Positions 8,752 through 16,355 of a stretch of DNA of 64,000 nt are shown here, piece by piece. The stretch comes from Variovorax sp. 54 (lineage in GTDB: Bacteria > Pseudomonadota > Gammaproteobacteria > Burkholderiales > Burkholderiaceae_C). The stretch covers positions 1,736,001 through 1,800,000 of the forward strand of contig NZ_PEFF01000001.1 in the NCBI RefSeq assembly GCF_002754375.1. Reading direction: 5' to 3'. Each line of letters starts with the position of its first letter. Within the stretch, counting starts at the first letter, position 1. A program made the translations under genes and the position numbers. The notes below the pieces were generated by a model. The model did not search any database and was not told where the DNA came from. It saw only the letters and a program-made list of their open reading frames with translations.

Positions 8752-10788
8752 TCAGGACGCGAGGGCGTCGGTGCTGCGGCGCGCCGCGCCGGCCAGTGCC
8801 GCCGCGCTCGCGGCCTGTGCGCGCTGGATGCGCGGCATCGCGCCCACGTCGACGATGAAGGCCACGCTGCCGTCGCCCACGATGGTGGCGGCCGAAATGC
8901 CCGGCACCTTGCGGTAGTTGGTCTCCAGGTTCTTCACCACCACCTGGTGCTGGCCGAGCAGTTCGTCGACCAGCAGCGCGAAGCGGCTGTCGTCGGCCTG
9001 CACGATCACCAGGATGCCCTGCGTGGGCTGCGTCTGCGCGCCGGCCACGTCGAACACGCGGTGCAGTTCGATGAGCGGCAGGTACTCGCCGCGCACGCGG
9101 ATCACGTGGCCGTCGGCGGTGATGGAGTGCAGGTGCTCGGGCAGCGGCTGCAGCGACTCGATCACGTAGCTCAGCGGCAGGATGTAGGCCTCGCTGCCCA
9201 CGCGCACCGACATGCCGTTGAGGATCGCGAGCGTGAGCGGCAGCACGATGCGCGTCGACGTGCCCTGGCCGCCGCGCGAATGAATCTCGACGTGGCCGCC
9301 CATCTCCTGGATGTTGCGCTTGACCACGTCCATGCCCACGCCGCGCCCCGAGATGTCGGTGACCTGCTCGGCCGTGGAGAAGCCGGGCGCGAAGATCAGT
9401 TGCCACACCTCTTCGTCGGGCATGGCGTCGTTCACCGGCAGGCCCTGCTGGCGTGCCTTGGCGAGGATGCGCTCGCGGTTCAGGCCCGCGCCGTCGTCGC
9501 TCACCTCGATCACGATGTTGCCGCCGTGGTGCTGCGCCGACAGCAGCAGCTGGCCGGTGGCGTCCTTGCCCTTGGCCAGTCGCACGTCGGGGGCCTCGAT
9601 GCCGTGGTCCAGGCTGTTGCGCACCAGGTGCGTGAGCGGATCGACGATGCGTTCGATGAGCCCCTTGTCGAGCTCGGTCTCCTTGCCGTAGGTGTCCAGG
9701 CGCACCTGCTTGCCGAGCTTGGCGCTCACGTCGCGGATCACGCGCGGGAAGCGGCTGAACACGTAGTCCATCGGCATCATGCGGATCGACATCACCGATT
9801 CCTGCAGGTCGCGCGCGTTGCGCTCCAGGTGGCCCAGACCGCTCAGAAAGCGCTCGTAGGCCACGGGGTCGAGCACGGTCGCGGCCTGCGTGAGCATCGA
9901 CTGCGTGATGACGAGTTCGCCCACGAGGTTGATGAGCTGGTCGACCTTCTCGACATCGACGCGGATGGAGCTGGATTCCTTGGCACTGACGGGTGCCGCG
10001 GGCGCAGGAGCGGCGGCGGCCGGTGCACGGGCCGGTGCGGCGGGTGGCTGCACGATGGGTTCTGCCACTGCGACCACGGGTGCGGCAACGTCGGCCTCTT
10101 GTGCCACCTCGCGCGTGATGTCGATCTGCGATTCGTCGATGACGAAGCAGCACACGGCCACGATGTCGTCGGGGTCGCAGGTGGTGGCAAGCCGCACGGT
10201 CAGCTGGTCGTTGCTGCGCGTGCGCGTCAGCACCGTGCCGAGGTTGGTCAGCTCGCCGGCGAGCAGGTCGCATTCGCTGTCGGACAGGCGCGCGAAGCGG
10301 ATGACGAGCACGCCGTCGCTGTCGCTTTCGTCGGCCGGCGCTGCGGCTTGAACGACGGGCGCCGGTGCGGGCGCGGGAACCGGCGCGGGCGCTGCGGCGT
10401 GGTTGTTCTCCATCGCCAGTTGCTGCAGCACGCCGCAGATGTGGGCGACCCGGTCGGCGTCCGGCTCCTTGCCGGCCTGGTAGGCGGTGAGTTGTTCTTG
10501 CAAGGCGTCCTTCGTTTCCAGAAAGGCATCGATCATCGGAGCGCTCAGGTGCAGCTGCCCGTGGCGGGCCCTGTCCAGCAGCGTTTCGAGCACGTGCGTG
10601 GTGTTGGTCAAGGCGGTGAAACCGAAGGTGGCCGCGCCGCCCTTGATCGAGTGCGCCGCGCGGAAGATGGCATTGAGCTGTTCGCCGTCGGGCGCCTCGA
10701 CGTCGAGGTCGAGCAGCAGCTGCTCCATCTCCGCCAGCAGCTCGATGGCTTCGACGAAGAAGGCCTGGGTGAATTGACTGAGGTCCAT
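8752..10788 (-). CDS. cheA: CheA, chemotaxis histidine kinase
   Basis: CheA autophosphorylates at the receptor array and passes phosphate to CheY and CheB. From the ATG at 10788 (GGAG eight bases upstream) the protein is 678 aa. Domains in order: Hpt with H46 (AAHSIKGGA), a CheY/CheB-binding P2 region at about 158-235, an Ala/Pro linker, dimerisation helix at about 275-350, ATPase with N-box HLVRNSLDHG (387-396), G1 DDGAG (431-435) and G2 GRGVGMD (481-487), then a CheW-like domain to about 655. A GTG nine codons upstream is a weaker start. No cheW adjoins it; cheW is 33 kb away in the receptor block. Confidence 0.97.
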   Translation of the reverse strand: MDLSQFTQAFFVEAIELLAEMEQLLLDLDVEAPDGEQLNAIFRAAHSIKGGAATFGFTALTNTTHVLETLLDRARHGQLHLSAPMIDAFLETKDALQEQLTAYQAGKEPDADRVAHICGVLQQLAMENNHAAAPAPVPAPAPAPVVQAAAPADESDSDGVLVIRFARLSDSECDLLAGELTNLGTVLTRTRSNDQLTVRLATTCDPDDIVAVCCFVIDESQIDITREVAQEADVAAPVVAVAEPIVQPPAAPARAPAAAAPAPAAPVSAKESSSIRVDVEKVDQLINLVGELVITQSMLTQAATVLDPVAYERFLSGLGHLERNARDLQESVMSIRMMPMDYVFSRFPRVIRDVSAKLGKQVRLDTYGKETELDKGLIERIVDPLTHLVRNSLDHGIEAPDVRLAKGKDATGQLLLSAQHHGGNIVIEVSDDGAGLNRERILAKARQQGLPVNDAMPDEEVWQLIFAPGFSTAEQVTDISGRGVGMDVVKRNIQEMGGHVEIHSRGGQGTSTRIVLPLTLAILNGMSVRVGSEAYILPLSYVIESLQPLPEHLHSITADGHVIRVRGEYLPLIELHRVFDVAGAQTQPTQGILVIVQADDSRFALLVDELLGQHQVVVKNLETNYRKVPGISAATIVGDGSVAFIVDVGAMPRIQRAQAASAAALAGAARRSTDALAS

Positions 10789-10840
10789 CTGTGGTGCTCC
10801 GGGGCCCACGCTCACGCGCGCGGCCGCTTCCTTGTTCTTG

Positions 10841-11749
10841 TTATCCCGCCGTGTGTCCCGCCGCCGTGCGGGCCTGCGCGGCCGGTGGCGGCAGGCCGAT
10901 GCGCGTGGCGCCGGCGTCGTTGCTGTTCTCGCGCTCGATGCGCTCCTGCGTGCGGTGGTTCAGCAAGATGATGCTGATGCGGCGGTTGATGGGGTTGCGC
11001 GGGTCGGCGCGGTCCAGGTGCATGCTGTCGGCCAGGCCGATCACGCGCAGCACCTTGTCCTCGGTCATGCCGCCCGTGACCAGCTCGCGGCGCGAGGCGT
11101 TGGCGCGGTCGGCCGAGAGCTCCCAGTTGCCGTACGAACGGTCGTTGGTGTAGACGATGGCGTCGGTGTGGCCCGACAGCGTGAGCTTGTTGGGCAGGCC
11201 GTTGAGCACCGGCGCCAGCTCGCGAAGAATGGCGCGCATGTGCGGCACGACGCGGGCGCTGGCCAGCTCGAACATCGGGCGGTTCTCGCTGTCCACGATC
11301 TGCAGGCGCAGGCCTTCGGTGGTGATGTCGATGAGGATCTGCGAGCGGAACTGCTGGAACACCGGGCTCTTCTCGATCAGCTCGTCGAGCTTCTTCTTCA
11401 TCTCGGCCAGGCGGCTCGCGTCGGCCGCGTCCTCGCTGTCGGCCTCGGTGTGGCGCACCTCGCCCTCGGCGTGCATCACGTCGGCGCCGCCGCCGGGGAT
11501 CATGCTGGTGCTCAGGCTGCTCTTGTCGCCGCCGGCCAGCGCCACGCGCAGCGGCATGCGAAAGTGCTCGGCAATGCCTTCGCGCTGCTTGGGGCTCGAA
11601 ATCGACAGCAGCCACATCACGAGGAAGAAGGCCATCATGGCCGTCATGAAGTCGGCGTAGGCGATCTTCCAGCCGCCGCCCGCATGGCCGCCGCCATGCC
11701 CGCCGCCGTGGGCGCGCTTGATGATGATGCGGGGCTTCGCGTCGCTCAT
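10841..11749 (-). CDS. motB: MotB, flagellar stator subunit
   Basis: MotB (302 aa) anchors the stator to peptidoglycan and supplies the proton-binding aspartate. The single membrane helix follows WKIAYADFMTAMMAFFLVMW, with the essential Asp at position 33 and an N-terminal His/Gly-rich stretch. The C-terminal OmpA-like peptidoglycan domain has LTLSGHTDAIVY and ELSADRANASR. The motB gene follows motA by 13 bases and precedes cheA by 52. The protonated residue pattern indicates a proton rather than sodium motor (inference). Confidence 0.96.
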   Translation of the reverse strand: MSDAKPRIIIKRAHGGGHGGGHAGGGWKIAYADFMTAMMAFFLVMWLLSISSPKQREGIAEHFRMPLRVALAGGDKSSLSTSMIPGGGADVMHAEGEVRHTEADSEDAADASRLAEMKKKLDELIEKSPVFQQFRSQILIDITTEGLRLQIVDSENRPMFELASARVVPHMRAILRELAPVLNGLPNKLTLSGHTDAIVYTNDRSYGNWELSADRANASRRELVTGGMTEDKVLRVIGLADSMHLDRADPRNPINRRISIILLNHRTQERIERENSNDAGATRIGLPPPAAQARTAAGHTAG

Positions 11750-11762
11750 GGCCGGCAGCGGA

Positions 11763-12623
11763 TCAGCGCGCCTTGACTTCGCGGACGTGGTCGTCCAGCT
11801 CGGTGAAGGACGGGCGCTCGGTCGAGAACAGCACCTTGCGGCCGAACTCCACGGCCAGCTGCGGCGCGTAGCCGTTCAGGCTGGCCAGCAGCGTGACCTT
11901 GGCGCATTGATAAACCTTCATGGCCTCTTCGACCTTCTGTTCGATCAGCGAGGCCAGCGGCGACACGAAGCCGTAGGCCAGCAGCACGCCCAGGAAGGTG
12001 CCGACCATGGCGTGCGCAATGAGCGCGCCCATTTCCGAAGGCGGCAGGTGGGCCGAGCCCAGCGCATGCACCACGCCCATCACGGCCGCGACGATGCCCA
12101 GCGCGGGCAGTGCGTCGCCCACGCGCGAGAGGCTGTGGCCGGGCACGGCGGCCTCGTGGCGGATCGTCTCGATCTCGTGGTCCATGAGGGCCTCGATCTC
12201 GTGCGCGTCGGTGTTGCCGCTGATGACCAGGCGCAGGTAGTCGCACAGGAACACGGTGATGCCCTCGTGCGCCAGGATGGTCGGGTAGCGGCTGAAGATT
12301 TCGCTCTGCGCCGGCGCTTCCACGTCGGACTCGAGCTTCATCATGCCCTCCTTGCGGGCCTTGGCGAGCAGCTCGTACAGCAGCGCCAGCAGGTCCATGT
12401 AGAGCTGGCGGTTGTGCTTGGAAGAACGCAGCAGCAGCGGCAGCTCCCGGATGGTCGCCTTGATGGTCTTGCCGTTGTTGCCCGCAATGAACGCGCCGAG
12501 CGCGGAGCCGCCGATCATGAGCAGCTCCACCGGCTGGAACAGCACGCCGAAATGCCCGCCCATGAGGCCGTAGCCGCCGAACACGGCGCCGATCACCACC
12601 AGATATCCCAACAGAACCAGCAC
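11763..12623 (-). CDS. motA: MotA, flagellar stator subunit
   Basis: MotA (286 aa) forms the proton channel with MotB and pushes on FliG. It opens MLVLLGYLVVIGAVFGGY, has four hydrophobic segments, and numbers like E. coli MotA: the FliG-facing charges R90 and E98 and the channel proline P173 are all in place. The start is GTG at 12623 with a strong GGGGAAG site seven bases before. It lies just downstream of the flhDC terminator, yet only about 27 bases separate the terminator from the start, so its promoter must lie inside flhC or it depends on readthrough. Confidence 0.96.
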   Translation of the reverse strand: MLVLLGYLVVIGAVFGGYGLMGGHFGVLFQPVELLMIGGSALGAFIAGNNGKTIKATIRELPLLLRSSKHNRQLYMDLLALLYELLAKARKEGMMKLESDVEAPAQSEIFSRYPTILAHEGITVFLCDYLRLVISGNTDAHEIEALMDHEIETIRHEAAVPGHSLSRVGDALPALGIVAAVMGVVHALGSAHLPPSEMGALIAHAMVGTFLGVLLAYGFVSPLASLIEQKVEEAMKVYQCAKVTLLASLNGYAPQLAVEFGRKVLFSTERPSFTELDDHVREVKAR

Positions 12624-12650
12624 GCGCTTCCCCTATGCCCTGAGGCGTCC

Positions 12651-12680
12651 AAAACAAAAAACCCGCGCCGGGCGCCGGGG
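12651..12680 (-). terminator. Intrinsic terminator after flhDC
   Basis: On the minus strand, six bases past the flhC stop, a GC-rich stem with a three-base loop and one bulge (12662-12680) is followed by TTTTTTGTTTT. This is a standard Rho-independent terminator. It separates the flhDC transcript from motA-motB-cheA. Confidence 0.8.
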
Positions 12681-12685
12681 CACTT

Positions 12686-13276
12686 TCACGAGACCGCGCC
12701 GCCGATGTCGAGCACCGGGCCGCCGGCAATCAGGCCGGCGCGGCGCACGGGCGCGAGCTTGGGCTTGCGCGCCTTTCCCGCGCGCGAGGGCGGGCGGCAC
12801 AGCACGCACACATAGCCGTGCTTGTGGTCGTGGGCATGCGCCACGAAGTGGCCGCCGCAGCGGCTGCACGGGCTCAGCTGCAGCATGTCGCTATCGAAGA
12901 AACGCACCATGGTCTCGGCGCGCGTGAAGTCGAGCACGACCTCGCTGCCTTGCGATTCGACCTGCTCGGTGTACAGGCGGTAGGCCTTGATGAGCGCGGG
13001 CAGTTCGCCCTCGCCGGCCTCGTCGCGCATGAAGCGGTATATGTTGTAGAACATCGACGAGTGGATGTTGGCCAGCCAGGTCATGTACCAGTCGGTGGAG
13101 AACGGCAGCAGGCCCTTGGGCGGCGAAACGCCCTTGAGTTCCTTGTACAGGCGGATCAGCCGTTCGCGGCTCAGCGTGACCACGGCCTCCAGGAACTGCA
13201 GGCGCGCACCCAGGCCGATGAGCTCGACCGCGAGCTGCACCTGCCGGACCTCGCCCAGGATGCTCTTGCGGGTCAT
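12686..13276 (-). CDS. flhC: FlhC, master regulator of flagellar genes
   Basis: FlhC binds DNA with FlhD as the FlhD4C2 activator of class 2 flagellar promoters. The 196-aa protein has the zinc ligands C137, C140 (CSRC), C157 and C160 (CVLC) at the same numbers as E. coli FlhC, and the conserved FYNIYRFMRDE segment. The ATG at 13276 overlaps the flhD stop (ATGA). The C-terminus after the zinc site is Ala/Gly/Arg-rich. Confidence 0.95.
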   Translation of the reverse strand: MTRKSILGEVRQVQLAVELIGLGARLQFLEAVVTLSRERLIRLYKELKGVSPPKGLLPFSTDWYMTWLANIHSSMFYNIYRFMRDEAGEGELPALIKAYRLYTEQVESQGSEVVLDFTRAETMVRFFDSDMLQLSPCSRCGGHFVAHAHDHKHGYVCVLCRPPSRAGKARKPKLAPVRRAGLIAGGPVLDIGGAVS

Positions 13277-13665
13277 GCGCTGGCCGAGCCCGCTTCGCGC
13301 ATCCGCGACGGCACCCGGGCCTGCGCCTGGCCCGCGCTCATCAGGATCGACATGTGGGCCTGCTGCAGCGCGGGCTCCTTGCCCTCGCCGACCACCGCGA
13401 ACATGGGGCGGTCGTCCAGGCGAAAGCTGCACAGCAGGAAGTTGGACGCGGCCAGCTTCACGATCTGGCTGAGCGACATGTTCATGAGCAGATCGGCCAG
13501 TTCGCGCCCCACGCCGAGCCGGAACATGGCTTCCGCGCGGTCCCGCTTCACCAGCTTCTGTGCAAGCAGCATATAGGCCAGATTGATCTCGCCGATTTCC
13601 TTCGAAATCACCCCGCCTGCGTTGACATTGCAATTTTCCACGTCTACTTCCATTTCCGATTCCAT
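13273..13665 (-). CDS. flhD: FlhD, master regulator of flagellar genes
   Basis: FlhD partners FlhC. From the ATG at 13665 (GGAG eight bases upstream) it is 130 aa; ATG at 13653 is an alternative. The segment EIGEINLAYMLLAQKLVKRDRAEAMFRLG is the FlhD core, given here by position only as residues about 22-50. It is longer than the enteric protein at both ends. It is translationally coupled to flhC and is the first gene of a two-gene operon behind an AT-rich promoter region. Confidence 0.94.
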   Translation of the reverse strand: MESEMEVDVENCNVNAGGVISKEIGEINLAYMLLAQKLVKRDRAEAMFRLGVGRELADLLMNMSLSQIVKLAASNFLLCSFRLDDRPMFAVVGEGKEPALQQAHMSILMSAGQAQARVPSRMREAGSASA

Positions 13666-13686
13666 GTCCACTCCGCGCGTCAATTC

Positions 13687-13726
13687 ATAATGTATACATT
13701 ATATGCACAAAGTTTTACATTTAAAA
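13687..13726 (-). promoter_or_regulatory. Candidate flhDC promoter overlapped by a 16-bp palindrome
   Basis: The minus strand has a perfect TATAAT at 13703-13698, with TTTAAA sixteen bases upstream (13725-13720) as a weak -35. A perfect 16-bp palindrome, ATAATGTATACATTAT at 13687-13702, covers the -10 and the expected start point. That would give a leader of only about 26 bases to the flhD ATG. The palindrome is a good candidate operator for a dimeric repressor; its binding protein is unknown. Confidence 0.55.
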
Positions 13727-13992
13727 GACCATATAGAACAAAAGGCGAGAGACCGAACAGGATTTCCGTCCAGGACGCGCCCTCTCCTCCTCTGATAGCG
13801 ATGATTTCAGAGCCGATGTTGGCACGCGACCGGGGGACAATCAATTGTTACCAAAATGACACTTTTTGAGTATTTATCAATCGCTTCTTTGATTGAATAC
13901 ATAAATACTATCGGCCTCCGTGAAAGTTAAATCGCGAGGCCTCCCCGTTAATACCTCGATAGGTCAATGACTTTCTATTGACATGCAATCCG
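13727..13992. promoter_or_regulatory. AT-rich control region upstream of flhDC
   Basis: No gene is evident between the flhX stop and flhD (about 327 bases). The stretch is strikingly AT-rich compared with its GC-rich neighbours. It holds a 9-bp inverted repeat, agtatttat at 13869-13877 and ataaatact at 13901-13909, with an inner caatc/gattg pair, and several TAAA- and CAATTG-containing tracts. This fits the long upstream regulatory region expected for flagellar master operons, possibly a target of nucleoid proteins. No transcription factor site can be named from sequence alone. Confidence 0.6.
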
Positions 13993-14298
13993 TCAAGACA
14001 TGGCACGTCCGACATCCCCCGCCGGGACTTCGGCGCCGCCTTCGAGCCCGTGAATCCACGCCATCACTTCCGCGACCGCCTGGTACAGCTGCGGCGGAAT
14101 CTGGCGGTCGAGGTCGACCTGCATCAGGAGCTTCACGAGGTCGGCCGACGCATGCACGTAGAGCCCGTGCGCGCGCGCCTCGCGCATGATCGATTCGGCG
14201 ACCACGCCGTAGCCCTTGGCGACCACGACCGGCGCCTTGCGCGTGTCCGCGTGCGAGAGCACGACGGCGCTGTGGCGGTTGCGTAATTCATCGCTCAT
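13993..14298 (-). CDS. flhX: FlhX, short FlhB C-domain paralogue (EscU/YscU/HrcU family)
   Basis: This 101-aa protein matches only the cytoplasmic part of FlhB downstream of the cleavage site: APVVVAKGYGVVAESIMREA aligns with the FlhB APRVVAKGTELVAARIRELA region, and IPPQLYQAVAEVMAWIHGLE with the FlhB C-end. It begins almost where the NPTH motif would be (NRHSAVV) but lacks it and has no membrane segments. The ATG overlaps the stop of the second fliK-like gene (ATGA). A role in export-substrate switching alongside FlhB is inferred from homology; the exact function of FlhX here is not known. Confidence 0.88.
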   Translation of the reverse strand: MSDELRNRHSAVVLSHADTRKAPVVVAKGYGVVAESIMREARAHGLYVHASADLVKLLMQVDLDRQIPPQLYQAVAEVMAWIHGLEGGAEVPAGDVGRAMS

Positions 14299-15518
14299 CC
14301 CGCAGCCTTCGCCGTCACCTGCAACTGCTGCAGCTGAAGCCCGACAGCCTCGAAGCGTTGCGCGAGCCGGCCGGCGTCGCCGCGCAGGCGCGCCACGGTG
14401 GCGTTCTCGCGTGCATGCAGGTGCGCCTGCACGGTCGGGCCGCTGAGGCTCAGGCGCAGGTCGACTTCGCCCAGCCGCGGCAGCACCAGCGACACGGTGG
14501 TCGACCAGCGGCGTGCGCCTTCTTCGTCAGCAGGTTCACCTTCGCGTGCGCCGGACCTGGCTTGCTCTTCCTCGATCGCCCACGCCATCGGCACTTCGGG
14601 CCAGGCCTGGCCGCTCCAGCGGAAAGCGGCGCTGGCCAGCAGGTCGAGCTGCTGGTGCACGACGGTGACGGCTTGCGGGTGGATCACTTCGGCGCCGCGC
14701 GGGGCGGGTGTGTGGGCGACATCGACTGCAGCGCGTGCTTGTTCCGCAATGCGGGGCGCGAGCACTTCCGGCACGGCATCGGACAAGCCGTAGGCCGCTT
14801 GCACGCGCGCCGCATCCGGTGCGGGCGCTGCGGCGCTTTCGCTGCGCGCGACCACGCGAGCGGGTTGTGCGGTTGCGGCCTCGGGCGCATCAGCCCCGGG
14901 AGCTTGCGCTGCTGCATTCGGTGCGGGCGGCGTCGCAACATCAGTCGCCGCCAACGCCGTCGCCGCAACCACCACACCCTGCCCTGCTGTTGCAGTCGTC
15001 ATCGCCACCATCACCGGACTCGCCCAACGCGCCTGAGGCTCCCGCGCCATCTGCGCGAGCGTGCGCGTGCCCGCAGCGAACTCGGCGAGGTGCGATTCGT
15101 AGAACAGCCCGCTGTCCGACACCGTCTGCGCCAGCGTGCCCGCGAGTGCCGCGGTGTTCGCTCCTTGGCGCGAGACGGGCGACAGCAACGGCGCTTCGCC
15201 GCGCACCGGCCCGGGCTCGGCCTGCAGGTCGGCCAGCACCGCGCCGATCACGCGCGCAGCCACCGACAGGCGGGTGTCGATCGAAGCCGGCGCACCGCCA
15301 GTCGGAGGCGCAGCCACATCGCCACCGGACGCGCCCGACGGCACCAGCCGGTCCAGCGCCGCACGCGACGGCAGGCGCACGTCGTTCGCCGTCTTCGGCA
15401 CGGCCACCGCTGCACCGGGCGCACCCACCGTGGCCTCCGGCTTGAGGCCGAGCAGGTCCAGCCGCGGCGTCAGGCGTGCGGCCATCAGGGCGTCGATCAG
15501 TCCGGTGAGTCCCAGCAT
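14295..15518 (-). CDS. Second FliK-like hook-length/export-control protein
   Basis: This 407-aa protein is recognisable by its C-terminal FliK/Flg_hook domain: TVSLVLPRLGEVDLRLSLSG, then the helical end GDAGRLAQRFEAVGLQLQQL. The N-terminal two thirds are low-complexity Ala/Pro/Thr, as in FliK ruler regions. The start is ATG at 15518. It is distinct from the canonical fliK at 26147-27472 and is coupled to flhX, making a FliK-domain/FlhB-C-domain pair. It follows fliT by 41 bases. Whether it measures anything or tunes FlhB is unknown. Confidence 0.82.
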   Translation of the reverse strand: MLGLTGLIDALMAARLTPRLDLLGLKPEATVGAPGAAVAVPKTANDVRLPSRAALDRLVPSGASGGDVAAPPTGGAPASIDTRLSVAARVIGAVLADLQAEPGPVRGEAPLLSPVSRQGANTAALAGTLAQTVSDSGLFYESHLAEFAAGTRTLAQMAREPQARWASPVMVAMTTATAGQGVVVAATALAATDVATPPAPNAAAQAPGADAPEAATAQPARVVARSESAAAPAPDAARVQAAYGLSDAVPEVLAPRIAEQARAAVDVAHTPAPRGAEVIHPQAVTVVHQQLDLLASAAFRWSGQAWPEVPMAWAIEEEQARSGAREGEPADEEGARRWSTTVSLVLPRLGEVDLRLSLSGPTVQAHLHARENATVARLRGDAGRLAQRFEAVGLQLQQLQVTAKAAG

Positions 15519-15559
15519 GGCCACGGTGGTGTTGTCCTGTGTCCGGTAAGTCGCGCGCG

Positions 15560-15922
15560 TCAGTGCGCGAGGCCGTAGGCCTTGCCCAGGTTCTTCTGGT
15601 GGTTCAGCGAATCCATGCGGCGGATCAGGTCGTCGAGCTGCGGCTTGATGAGCCCCGACAGCTCGGCCTGCTCGGTGCGGATGCGCTCGAGCAGGCACAG
15701 CACCATGTCGCGCTGCGCGGGCTCCAGCGACGCCAGCGGCTGGATCTCCTTCAGGCGCTCGACCACCACCGCGCACCGCGACTCCAGCTCGGGAAGCCGC
15801 CCCCACTCCTTGGCGCGCGCCAGCGCCAGCATCGCCGAGATGCTGGTGGCGATCTGTTCATAGCAATGCACGATTTCGCTGCGTACGGCCATCTGTTCCT
15901 GTCCCCAAGTCACGCTCTGCAT
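15560..15922 (-). CDS. fliT: FliT, FliD export chaperone
   Basis: The 120-aa helical protein lies directly after fliS in the fliD-fliS-fliT order, the usual setting for FliT, the filament-cap chaperone that in enterics also binds FlhDC. Its sequence is weakly conserved (HCYEQIATSISAMLALARAKEW; EIQPLASLEPAQRDMVLCLL), so the call leans on size, helicity and position. The ATG overlaps the fliS stop by one base (TGATG). Confidence 0.82.
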   Translation of the reverse strand: MQSVTWGQEQMAVRSEIVHCYEQIATSISAMLALARAKEWGRLPELESRCAVVVERLKEIQPLASLEPAQRDMVLCLLERIRTEQAELSGLIKPQLDDLIRRMDSLNHQKNLGKAYGLAH

Positions 15923-16341
15923 CAGTTGGGAGGCCTGTCGTCGATCTCCCGCCAGGCGGAAGCCAGGTGATCGAGCAGGCGGTCGGCCTCGTCCAGCGCC
16001 TGCACGTCGTTGCGCAGGTTGGCCAGCAGCAGGCGTTGCACGACGTAGTCGTACAGCGACGAGAGGTTGCCGACGATTTGGGTGCCGGCCTCGCCGGCCG
16101 CCCCGGCGTCGAGGCTGGCCTTCAGGCCGTTGTCGACGATGTTGATCGCCTTCGAAATCGCCTGCCCCTTGGCGCCGATGTCGCCGGCCGCCATGTGCAG
16201 GCGCGCCGCACCGATGGCGGTCTTCGCGCCATCGAACAGCATGTGGATGAGCTGCAGCGGCGACGCGCTCATGGCGCGCGTCTCGATGCCGACACGTGCG
16301 TAGACGCCGGCGCCGGTGCGGGAGTGGTGAGAGCTGTACAT
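15922..16341 (-). CDS. fliS: FliS, flagellin export chaperone
   Basis: FliS binds the flagellin C-terminus and keeps it monomeric for export. The 139-aa protein starts MYSSHHSRTGAGVYARVGIE at the ATG at 16341 and carries the family pattern SASPLQLIHMLFDGA and SLYDYVVQRLLLANL. It follows fliD by 14 bases and is coupled to fliT. Confidence 0.94.
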   Translation of the reverse strand: MYSSHHSRTGAGVYARVGIETRAMSASPLQLIHMLFDGAKTAIGAARLHMAAGDIGAKGQAISKAINIVDNGLKASLDAGAAGEAGTQIVGNLSSLYDYVVQRLLLANLRNDVQALDEADRLLDHLASAWREIDDRPPN

Positions 16342-16355
16342 GCGGCCTCCGGTCC

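Noticed and set aside
8726..10273. 944-codon minus frame that extends the HDOD protein upstream through cheA
   Set aside because: Its first 500 residues are the shadow of cheA; only the part from the ATG at 8725 resembles a real protein.
13905..13935. Possible sigma-28 site upstream of flhDC (GCCGATAG on the minus strand)
   Set aside because: The only upstream TTAA-type element is about 11 bases away rather than 15, so spacing is wrong.
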